Assembly: GCA_023409675.1 (NCBI GenBank)
Contig: JAEYRC010000288.1
Location: 1-14,545, forward strand
Origin: Bacteroidota bacterium
Lineage (GTDB): Bacteria; Bacteroidota; Bacteroidia; Chitinophagales; Chitinophagaceae
DNA length: 14,545 nucleotides
Reading direction: 5' to 3'
Numbering within the stretch: the stretch's first letter is position 1; the number at the start of each line of letters is the position of its first letter. The position numbers were made by a program, and so were the translations under genes. Under the pieces are notes generated by a model, which saw nothing but the letters and a program-made list of their open reading frames with translations, made no database searches and was not told the origin of the DNA. Of this stretch, positions 7,609 to 14,545 are shown in pieces.

Positions 7609-9285
7609 ATGATTGCACATAAATTCAAATGGATCGCCGGACTACTGATCCTCGCCACATTCGCGGGGTCCTGTAAAAGGGATCTGTTGGATATCACGCC
7701 GTCAGATGCGCTCTCTGATGCCACCGTGTTTACCGATCTGGCATTTGTTAACCGGTTCATGAATAATATCTACGGAACACTTCCCAATGGATTCGCCCGC
7801 CGCGATCAGAATCCTGCTGATGCAGGCTGGTCAAGGGGTATGAGTGCCTTTGCCATGGCTTCCGATGATGCGGAGGCTAATAACCTCGCGGCATCCACCC
7901 ATGGACTGAACCAGGGAACCCTTACACCCACCTGGGCCTATGTGGAAGACATCTGGTTTCAGAACTACGGGGTGATCCGTAAAGCCAATGTACTGCTGGA
8001 CAATATTGATAATACGCCTGGTGATGATGCGCTTAAAGAACGTTATAAGGCGGAAGCTAAATTCCTCCGCGCTTTCTGCTACCAGGAACTGGTTAAATGT
8101 TTCGGAGGGGTACCCCTGATGCTGACTGCCGGAACGCCGGATGAAGCGATCATTCCCCGGAATACCTATGAAGAATGTGTCGCCCAGATTATAAAAGATT
8201 GCGATGAAGCTGCTGCCGTACTTCCGGTGAATTATCCGCCCTCAGAACTGGGAAGAGCTACTAAAGTGGCTGCACTGGCACTCAAAGCAAGAACCCTGCT
8301 GTATCGAGCAAGCCCGCTGCATTCAGCCGATAATTCTGCCCTCTGGCAGGAAGCGGCGAATGCCGCACAGGAGGCCATGGCTTATGGTACACCTGACGGT
8401 ACCGGCGACTACGACCTGCATCCCGATTATTACAAAACCTTCATTGATAAAGTTGGAAACCGCGAGATCATTTTCGCGCGCAAATTTCAAAACCCGAATA
8501 TCAACCCCAGCGATGGCGCCCGTGTTAAGTGGTATATGAGTGTTCCCGGTCTTTCTGATGGAGGCGCATGGGGTGGATTCGCACCTACCCAAAACCTGGT
8601 GGATGCCTACGAAATGGAGAATGGTCTTCCGATTACGGATCCGTCTTCAGGATACGATGACCAGGATCCCTACAGCAACCGCGACAGCCGGCTGAGCAAA
8701 TCGGTTCTCCATAACGGTTCCCGTTATATGGATGGAATTATTATCGAAACCTTCCGGGGCGGCAACACCAATAACGCTTCCCGTTTCGACAGTTCCAAAA
8801 CCGGCTATGGCCTGCTGAAAATGGTCGATACCACCAAATATGGCGCTGCCGGTGGTGGTGACAACGACTGGATCTTTATCCGCTACGCGGAAGTGCTGCT
8901 GAATTACGCGGAGGCAAAAAATGAAGCCTCTGGTCCCGACCAATCCGTGTATAATGCCATCAACCTGGTTCGCCAGCGCTCCGGTCAGCCACCTCTTTCC
9001 GGACTAAGTAAGGAAGCGCTCCGCGAACGCATTCGCAATGAGCGCAGGGTGGAACTCTCCTTCGAAGAACATCGCTTCTTCGATGTAAGGCGATGGAAAC
9101 TGGGAATGACGTATTTCGCCCAGCCCATTCGTAAAGTTCAGATCACCAAATTGCCGAATGACCAGTTGGTGTTTAATTATCCTGTATGGGAAAACCGCGA
9201 TTATAAAGAATTTCATAACCTGCTACCGATACCGCAGTCGGAGATTGACAGAAATCCGTTGCTGGAACAGAACCCCGGTTACTAA
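7609..9285 (+). CDS. SusD/RagB-like glycan-binding lipoprotein
   Basis: A 558-residue lipoprotein expected to sit on the cell surface as the lid of the preceding SusC-like channel. The signal peptide ends at FAGSC with Cys22 as the lipidation site. The SusD-like N-terminal domain shows the TPR-type signature AEAKFLRAFCYQELVKCFGG followed by VPLM, and the RagB/SusD C-terminal part shows YAEVLLNYAEAKNEA and RRVELSFEEHRFFDVRRWK. The C-terminal end, LLPIPQSEIDRNPLLEQNPGY, is also typical of the family. It starts 41 bp after susC and was probably co-transcribed with it. A strong terminator hairpin follows its stop by 14 bp. The glycan contacts cannot be assigned from sequence alone. Confidence 0.96.
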   Translation: MIAHKFKWIAGLLILATFAGSCKRDLLDITPSDALSDATVFTDLAFVNRFMNNIYGTLPNGFARRDQNPADAGWSRGMSAFAMASDDAEANNLAASTHGLNQGTLTPTWAYVEDIWFQNYGVIRKANVLLDNIDNTPGDDALKERYKAEAKFLRAFCYQELVKCFGGVPLMLTAGTPDEAIIPRNTYEECVAQIIKDCDEAAAVLPVNYPPSELGRATKVAALALKARTLLYRASPLHSADNSALWQEAANAAQEAMAYGTPDGTGDYDLHPDYYKTFIDKVGNREIIFARKFQNPNINPSDGARVKWYMSVPGLSDGGAWGGFAPTQNLVDAYEMENGLPITDPSSGYDDQDPYSNRDSRLSKSVLHNGSRYMDGIIIETFRGGNTNNASRFDSSKTGYGLLKMVDTTKYGAAGGGDNDWIFIRYAEVLLNYAEAKNEASGPDQSVYNAINLVRQRSGQPPLSGLSKEALRERIRNERRVELSFEEHRFFDVRRWKLGMTYFAQPIRKVQITKLPNDQLVFNYPVWENRDYKEFHNLLPIPQSEIDRNPLLEQNPGY

Positions 9286-9299
9286 ACGGATTCACTATC

Positions 9300-9336
9300 A
9301 TAATGTGCAGGAGCTTTTCCTGCACATTATTTTTTT
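9300..9336 (+). terminator. Rho-independent terminator or attenuator after susD
   Basis: ATAATGTGCAGG (9300-9311) pairs perfectly with CCTGCACATTAT (9319-9330) in a 12-bp stem with a 7-nt loop, extendable by one A-T pair, followed by seven T residues (9330-9336). The T tract marks it as a plus-strand terminator. Only 17 bp separate it from the next ATG at 9354, too little for a full promoter, so downstream genes probably depend on readthrough. Confidence 0.85.
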
Positions 9337-9353
9337 ACCGATGTTTAAGCGAT

Positions 9354-12300
9354 ATGAAGAAACAATTCCTTTTACTGATTGCCTGTATTCCCTTTTTCAT
9401 TCTTTCCTGCGGAGAGGATGAGAAATTGTTTACCAAACTCGGATCGGGCGAGACGGGGATCGAATTTCTGAATCAGATCACTGAAAACACCGATCATAAT
9501 GTACTCACCTATGAGTATTATTATAATGGAAATGGGGTTGCGGTAGGCGATTTCAATAATGATGGTCTGACAGACCTCTTCTTTACCGGAAATCAAACTC
9601 CCAGTCGATTATTTCTCAACCGGGGAGAAATGAAGTTCAGCGATATCACTACCATTGCCGGTGTGGGTGGAAAGGATGCCTGGAGAACCGGCGCAAGTGT
9701 GGTCGATATCAATGGCGATGGCAGGTTGGATATCTATGTATGTTATTCGGCCTTCGGTACTGATGAAGATCGGGCAAACCAGCTTTTCATCAACAATGGA
9801 AATGATGCGGAGGGCAATCCTGTTTTTTCGGAAGAAGCCGTAGCCTATGGGGTAGATGCGGCAGGCACCTATACCAGCCAGGCGGCTTTTTTTGATATGG
9901 ACCTCGATGGCGACCTGGATATGTTTTTGCTGAATCATGCCGATGGATTCTATTCTCCTTTTTTCAATACCACCAAATTGCGCAATCTCCGGCATCCCAA
10001 ATTTGGGAACCGCCTGTACCGCAATGATGAAGGGAAATTCACCGACATTTCTACAGAAGCAGGCATCTATGGCAGCGGTATAAACTTTGGCCTGGGCATC
10101 TGCGTTAGTGACCTGAATGATGATGGATGGCCCGATGTGTTTGTTAGCAATGATTTTCATGAACAGGATTTTGTCTACCTAAATAATGGCGACGGTACCT
10201 TCAATGAAGTCTGTAAAGAGATTTTTGCTCATATGAGCCGTTCTACAATGGGTGTCGATATTGCCGACTACAATAATGATTTACTTCCGGATGTGTTGGC
10301 TCTGGATATGTTGCCCGAAACGAACTATAGGAAAAAAATTCTTCAGGGTGCCGATGAGTACGATAAGTATAACCTGATGGTCGATAGTGGGTATGGTCAT
10401 CAGAATAGCCGCAATGTGCTGCAACTGCACCAGGGCTATAATGCAGATGGTTTGCCGGTTTTTAGTGAAATCGGACAGCTCGCCGGAGTACATGCGACTG
10501 ACTGGAGTTGGGCGCCTTTATTTGCAGACTTTGATAATGACGGTTGGAAGGATGTGTTTGTTTCGAATGGTTACCTGCGCGATTATACCAGTCTCGATTT
10601 TATAAAATACGATGTGGCGGCTGCTTTTGCTGAGGCTGCCCGCCAGGGAAAAGACGTATCCACCCGGGAAAATTATCAGAAGAATATGCCTCTCTTCGAC
10701 CTGATCCGGAAGATGCCGTCAACCAAAATCCCCAATTATATTTACCGCAATAACAGAGATCTCACCTTTACAGACGAATCCGCCAACTGGGGTCTTGATG
10801 ATCTGGCGATCAGCAGCGGATCTGCCTATGCCGACCTCGACAATGATGGCGACCTTGACCTTATAGTTTGCAATAACAATGATCCGGTATGGGTATACCG
10901 CAATAACAAGACAGAACAGCAGTCACCGGAAGCGAATTACCTGCGGATCAGTCTGGAAGGCGACCAAAAAAATCGTTTTGGTCTTGGCGCGAAAGTAATC
11001 CTGTATTCCGAATCCGGAGCGCAGCTTCAGGAAATGTATAATGTTCGTGGTTATCAGTCATCGGTTGATATGGTCCTGCATTTTGGCCTTGGAAAAGATA
11101 GCGTGGTGAACAATGTGGAGGTATACTGGACAAAGGATTCCGTTACCCGCCTGTCGTCGGTGGCGGCCAATCAGTTGATCAGGATTTCCAAAAGCGATGC
11201 GGTGTATCATCCCAACCAGCCCACCAGTTCACCTAAATTATTTGCCATCGACAGTACAGCATCAGGCATAGATTTTATGCACCGCGAAAATGAGTATGTC
11301 GATATAAAATTTCAATTGCTGCTGCCCTATGACCTGTCGCGCCAGGGGCCGAAAATGGCCACTGCGGATGTGAATGGCGATGGCCTCGACGATTTTTATA
11401 TTGGTGGTGCCGCGGAAAACAGCGGAGCCCTCTATATTCAACAGGCGAATGGAAAATTTTTGAGAAGTTCTTCTCAGACCTTTGGAAGTGATGCGATCTA
11501 TGAAGATGTAGCAGCCGCCTTCTTCGATGCCGATAAGGATGGCGATGCCGATTTGTATGTTGTTAGCGGCGGAAATGAATGGACCGATGGCGTACGTGGG
11601 CTGGAAGATCGCTTATACCTTAACGATGGAAAAGGAAATTTCAAACGTCAAATGACCGGACTCCCCGGGTTGTATAACAGTAGTGGATGTATTGCCGTGG
11701 CGGATTATGATAAGGATGGGGATCCTGATCTCTTTATCGGTGGCCGGACCATTCCCGGCAGGTATCCCGATGCGGGCCGTTCAGTGTTTTTACGCAATGA
11801 CTTTAGTGCTGATGGCGGAATAAAATTCACCGACATCACCCATGAAATAGCAAATGAAGGATGGAGTACTATGGGTATGGTGACCGCTGCCGCCTGGGCG
11901 GATACCGATGGAGATGGCTTTGAAGATTTGCTGGTTGCCGGTGACTGGATGCCCCTGAAATTGTTTAAAAATAACCAGGGCCGGAAGCTGGAAGATATCA
12001 GTGAAAAAATGGTATCCGGTAAAACAGATGGCTGGTGGTGTAAAATCGTTCCCGCGGATATTGATGGTGACGGTGATATGGATTTCATATTGGGTAACAT
12101 GGGCACAAACACCCAGTTCAAAACTTCTCCTGAAGAACCGCTGATCACCTACAGCGGTGATTTTAATGGTGATGGAAAAAATGACCCTATTCTTACCTGG
12201 TATATAAAAGGCAAAAGCTGGCCATTCAATTCGAGGGATGAACTGATAGAACAAATGCCTACCCTCAATAAAAAGTTTTTGAAATACAAGGATTACGCTA

Positions 12301-12740
12301 ACGCTACGATTGAGGATATCCTTACGCCGGAACAGCTTCAAAAGGCCCGTAAACTCTATGTGTATGAAACCAGGTCGTCACTGCTGATCAATAATAATGG
12401 AGTACTGGAACTGAAACCACTTCCGCTCGAGGCCCAGTTCAGTATGACACAGGGAATTCTTTATCGTGATTTTGATGGTGATGGTTTGGAAGATATTCTT
12501 CTGGCCGGAAATTTTTATCCGTTCAGGGTTCAACAGGGGCGATCAGATGCGCAACTTGGCACCCTGCTGAAAGGAGATGGCAAAGGAAACTTCAAACCAG
12601 TAAACCGGAAGCAATCCGGTTTGCTTATACCGGGAGATGTACGGGATTTGGTGGAATTAAAAACCGCTAACGGTAATAAGTTGATTGCATCCAGAAATAA
12701 TAACCGTGCGCTGGTTATAGTACCTAACAGCAATAAATAA
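9354..12740 (+). CDS. Large FG-GAP/VCBS repeat lipoprotein with ASPIC/UnbV domain
   Basis: A 1128-residue predicted lipoprotein. The ATG at 9354 begins the signal peptide MKKQFLLLIACIPFFILSC (lipid on Cys19); a GTG at 9303 in frame would start inside the terminator hairpin and is rejected. Fourteen calcium-loop motifs of the DxNxDGxxD type run from Asp66 to Asp1039: seven before and seven after an ASPIC/UnbV domain at about 529-611 (NRFGLGAKVILYSESGAQ, NVRGYQSSVDMVLHFGLG). The fifth motif (DYNNDLLPD, from Asp305) has lost its glycine. The architecture suggests two calcium-bound beta-propellers joined by the ASPIC domain. Such proteins recur near SusCD pairs in Bacteroidota, but I know of no proven function; surface glycan binding or adhesion is an inference. 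No catalytic motif was recognised. Its stop is 4 bp before the GH16 gene, implying coupled expression. Confidence 0.9.
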   Translation: MKKQFLLLIACIPFFILSCGEDEKLFTKLGSGETGIEFLNQITENTDHNVLTYEYYYNGNGVAVGDFNNDGLTDLFFTGNQTPSRLFLNRGEMKFSDITTIAGVGGKDAWRTGASVVDINGDGRLDIYVCYSAFGTDEDRANQLFINNGNDAEGNPVFSEEAVAYGVDAAGTYTSQAAFFDMDLDGDLDMFLLNHADGFYSPFFNTTKLRNLRHPKFGNRLYRNDEGKFTDISTEAGIYGSGINFGLGICVSDLNDDGWPDVFVSNDFHEQDFVYLNNGDGTFNEVCKEIFAHMSRSTMGVDIADYNNDLLPDVLALDMLPETNYRKKILQGADEYDKYNLMVDSGYGHQNSRNVLQLHQGYNADGLPVFSEIGQLAGVHATDWSWAPLFADFDNDGWKDVFVSNGYLRDYTSLDFIKYDVAAAFAEAARQGKDVSTRENYQKNMPLFDLIRKMPSTKIPNYIYRNNRDLTFTDESANWGLDDLAISSGSAYADLDNDGDLDLIVCNNNDPVWVYRNNKTEQQSPEANYLRISLEGDQKNRFGLGAKVILYSESGAQLQEMYNVRGYQSSVDMVLHFGLGKDSVVNNVEVYWTKDSVTRLSSVAANQLIRISKSDAVYHPNQPTSSPKLFAIDSTASGIDFMHRENEYVDIKFQLLLPYDLSRQGPKMATADVNGDGLDDFYIGGAAENSGALYIQQANGKFLRSSSQTFGSDAIYEDVAAAFFDADKDGDADLYVVSGGNEWTDGVRGLEDRLYLNDGKGNFKRQMTGLPGLYNSSGCIAVADYDKDGDPDLFIGGRTIPGRYPDAGRSVFLRNDFSADGGIKFTDITHEIANEGWSTMGMVTAAAWADTDGDGFEDLLVAGDWMPLKLFKNNQGRKLEDISEKMVSGKTDGWWCKIVPADIDGDGDMDFILGNMGTNTQFKTSPEEPLITYSGDFNGDGKNDPILTWYIKGKSWPFNSRDELIEQMPTLNKKFLKYKDYANATIEDILTPEQLQKARKLYVYETRSSLLINNNGVLELKPLPLEAQFSMTQGILYRDFDGDGLEDILLAGNFYPFRVQQGRSDAQLGTLLKGDGKGNFKPVNRKQSGLLIPGDVRDLVELKTANGNKLIASRNNNRALVIVPNSNK

Positions 12741-12744
12741 CCGA

Positions 12745-13923
12745 ATGAAAAAACTGTCGCTCCTGATTCTTATTATAATACTGGTATCCTGCGAAAAAGA
12801 GGAGAATGCTAATGAAGCCCCTGCGCAGATCAGTATCCGCGATACAACGGTTATGGAAGGGAATGGTTTAAATGTTGTTCAACTGGAAGTTTTGCTCAGC
12901 AACGCTTCATCCAGAGAAGTTAAGGTTATGGTGAATACTGTGGATGGCTCGGCAAAAGCGGGTAAGGATTATACTGGACTTGTAAATGAACAGCTCGTTA
13001 TTATGCCCGGTGTACAGAAAAAGACCTTCGCTGTTCAGCTAATGGGTAATGCGTGGCGGGAAGAGGATAAAAATTTTACTGTGCGTTTATCCGGAGCTGA
13101 AAATGGCTTTATTGTAAAAGCACAGGCAATTATCACCATTAAAAATGATGATGCGAAAATATTCATTCCACAAGGCGGCTACGAAGCGCCGGATCATTAT
13201 GCAGGATATACCCTGCAGTGGAATGATGAATTTGATGGAAATGTGCTGGATGCCGCTTCCTGGACCTATGAAATTGGCGACGGCTGTCCGCAATTGTGTG
13301 GCTGGGGAAACAATGAACTGCAGTACTATACCAACAGTCGGGATAACCTTTATTTCCAGGACGGAAAAATGATCATCGAAGCCCGGCAGGAAGTGTATTC
13401 CGGAAAAAACTATACTTCAGCCCGGATTAAAACCGCGGGCAAAAAATCTTTCCGGTTTGGAAGAATAGACATTCGGGCGTCATTGCCTTCGGGCAAGGGG
13501 ATATGGCCGGCGTTATGGATGCTTCCGGAACCCAATGCCCTGGGGAGCTGGCCGACAAGCGGGGAAATTGATATAATGGAACTGATTGGAAGTGAACCGG
13601 AAATTGTTCATGGTACTGTTCACTATGGTCCCGGACCGGGAAGTACAACAATTAGCCGATCTAAACGAATTGAAGGCGGAGTGCAGAATGAGTTTCATGT
13701 TTATTCACTGGAATGGGAAGAGGATGAAATTCGCTGGTACATCGATGGTAGTCTCTATTCAACTGTGAATAAAAACGATATCGGTACGGCAACTTATCCC
13801 TTCAATGAAGCTTTTTATTTCGTAATGAACCTGGCCGTAGGAGGGAACTGGCCGGGAGCGCCGGATCAGTCGACCAACTTTCCCCAACGTTTAATTGTAG
13901 ATTATATCCGGGTTTATCAATAA
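12745..13923 (+). CDS. Calx-beta plus GH16 endo-beta-glucanase (laminarinase type) lipoprotein
   Basis: A 392-residue predicted surface lipoprotein; the signal ends ILVSC with Cys16, followed by the acidic EKEEN. Residues about 28-136 form a Calx-beta domain (MEGNG, DGSAKAGKDYTGL, ITIKNDD). A GH16 catalytic domain begins near Tyr155 with LQWNDEFDG. Its active-site motif GEIDIMELIG gives Glu274 as nucleophile, Asp276 as helper and Glu279 as acid/base, all intact. CPQLCGWGNNELQYYT (Cys181, Cys185) and NLAVGGNWPG are typical of bacterial laminarinases, which cut beta-1,3-glucan or mixed-linkage beta-glucan with retention. The C-terminus IVDYIRVYQ ends the fold at normal length with no extra domain. 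The ATG is 4 bp after the FG-GAP gene. Likely role: first cleavage of the polysaccharide at the cell surface. The family is certain; the exact linkage preference is not. Confidence 0.94.
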   Translation: MKKLSLLILIIILVSCEKEENANEAPAQISIRDTTVMEGNGLNVVQLEVLLSNASSREVKVMVNTVDGSAKAGKDYTGLVNEQLVIMPGVQKKTFAVQLMGNAWREEDKNFTVRLSGAENGFIVKAQAIITIKNDDAKIFIPQGGYEAPDHYAGYTLQWNDEFDGNVLDAASWTYEIGDGCPQLCGWGNNELQYYTNSRDNLYFQDGKMIIEARQEVYSGKNYTSARIKTAGKKSFRFGRIDIRASLPSGKGIWPALWMLPEPNALGSWPTSGEIDIMELIGSEPEIVHGTVHYGPGPGSTTISRSKRIEGGVQNEFHVYSLEWEEDEIRWYIDGSLYSTVNKNDIGTATYPFNEAFYFVMNLAVGGNWPGAPDQSTNFPQRLIVDYIRVYQ

Positions 13924-13953
13924 GCATCATTCACTTCATATAACACGTATTTT

Positions 13954-14545
13954 ATGATTAAAAAATTATCGCTGCTACAGATTTTGCTGATCGCATTGGT
14001 TTCCATAGTTACTGCACAAAAGCAGCCGGTTAAAGTTGAACTGATCAAACATGATTCTGGTTATCAGTTGATGCGTGGAGGATCGCCCTATTATATCCTT
14101 GGAGCAGGAGGTGGTAGTCATGCCAGCAGGCTGGCTTCCTATGGAGGAAATTCTATGCGCACCTGGAGTACAAGGGGTGCTGAGCAGATTCTTGATTCCG
14201 CCCACAGAAATGGTTTAACTGTATTGCTCGGTTTGCATGTTGGCAGCGAACGCCATGGATTTGATTATAACGATAAAGCTGCGGTTAAAAAGCAACTCGA
14301 CGGACTGCGTCAGGAAGTGCGGAAATTTAAAGATCATCCTGCTCTGCTGGCCTGGGGCATTGGCAATGAACTCAACCTGCATTACAGTAATACGGCTGTA
14401 TGGGATGCCGTAAACGATATCGCCCGCATGATTCATGAAGAAGATAAAATGCATCCGGTTGCAACAATACTTGCAGGGGTTAATAAAGACCTGGTAAGCC
14501 TCATCAAAACAAAATGTCCGGATATTGACCTTCTGGGAATTAATG
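13954..14545 (+). CDS. Secreted clan GH-A/GH2-like glycoside hydrolase, incomplete 3' end
   Basis: An open frame from ATG 13954 runs off the window, giving 197 residues. A signal peptide (MIKKLSLLQILLIALVSIVTA, then QKQ) has no lipobox, so a periplasmic or secreted product is expected, unlike the lipidated GH16 enzyme 30 bp upstream. The visible part looks like the first strands of a TIM barrel: a substrate-domain-like GGSPYYILGAG, then SYGGNSMRTWST, a helix, GLTVLLGLHVG, and HPALLAWGIGNELN. In GH2- and other clan GH-A enzymes the Asn-Glu of GNE carries the acid/base; here that is Glu139. The nucleophile would lie beyond the edge. GH2 (TIM-barrel part), GH5-like or a beta-1,3-glucanase family such as GH158 are all possible; the family is not settled. 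With GH16 it would complete glucan breakdown in the periplasm (inference). Confidence 0.8.
   Translation, partial: MIKKLSLLQILLIALVSIVTAQKQPVKVELIKHDSGYQLMRGGSPYYILGAGGGSHASRLASYGGNSMRTWSTRGAEQILDSAHRNGLTVLLGLHVGSERHGFDYNDKAAVKKQLDGLRQEVRKFKDHPALLAWGIGNELNLHYSNTAVWDAVNDIARMIHEEDKMHPVATILAGVNKDLVSLIKTKCPDIDLLGIN

Noticed and set aside
9303..9353. GTG at 9303 as the start of the FG-GAP/ASPIC gene.
   Set aside because: It lies inside the terminator hairpin and would put 17 residues before a clear lipoprotein signal peptide that starts at 9354.
9609..10160. A 183-codon minus-strand open frame inside the FG-GAP gene, plus similar minus-strand frames at 11705-12341.
   Set aside because: They lie antisense to repeated DxNxDG codons of a well-supported gene and show isoleucine-rich low-complexity sequence without domains.
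1..14545. tRNA, rRNA, CRISPR array, insertion sequence or attachment site.
   Set aside because: No cloverleaf, rRNA signature, regular spacer array, transposase motif or bordering inverted repeats were recognised by eye.

Overview
The window looks like chromosome from a member of the Bacteroidota, probably near Chitinophagaceae (the phylum is well supported, the family is inferred). The evidence is a SusC/SusD pair, several lipoproteins with acidic residues after the lipobox cysteine, a Y_Y_Y-domain regulator, and start codons without Shine-Dalgarno sequences. The right 11 kb is a polysaccharide utilization locus (PUL). The enzyme content, a GH16 laminarinase-type glucanase plus a clan GH-A-like hydrolase, suggests a beta-1,3-glucan (laminarin-like) or mixed-linkage beta-glucan substrate. 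The substrate is inferred, not shown.

Layout. Positions 1-383 hold the C-terminal end of a plus-strand FG-GAP/VCBS-type protein unrelated to the PUL operon. It converges, with only 14 bp between, on a minus-strand regulator (398-3286). The regulator has a signal peptide, beta-propeller sensor, Y_Y_Y domain, one membrane helix, coiled coil and LuxR-type HTH; it lacks kinase and receiver domains, so it appears to be a membrane-anchored SusR-like one-component regulator. A 319-bp divergent region (3287-3605) follows. It carries two pairs of ATGTAG direct repeats that are good operator candidates, and a possible 45-codon small ORF.

The plus-strand operon then runs: PKD-domain lipoprotein (3606-4442), SusC-like TonB-dependent transporter (4478-7567), SusD-like lipoprotein (7609-9285), a strong rho-independent hairpin (9300-9336), a 1128-residue FG-GAP/ASPIC-UnbV lipoprotein (9354-12740), a lipoprotein with Calx-beta and GH16 domains (12745-13923, 4 bp after the previous gene), and a secreted GH-A/GH2-like hydrolase (13954 to the window edge, incomplete).

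Likely teamwork (inference). The surface lipoproteins (PKD protein, SusD, FG-GAP/ASPIC protein) capture the glucan, surface GH16 cuts it into oligosaccharides, SusCD imports them, and the non-lipidated GH-A-like enzyme degrades them in the periplasm. The regulator's periplasmic propeller would sense the products and its HTH would act on the ATGTAG repeats. The hairpin after susD probably lowers expression of the last three genes relative to susCD. The most noteworthy items are the repeat-bearing control region, the small ORF that shares its start context with susC, the attenuator-like hairpin, and the very large FG-GAP/ASPIC protein of unknown role.
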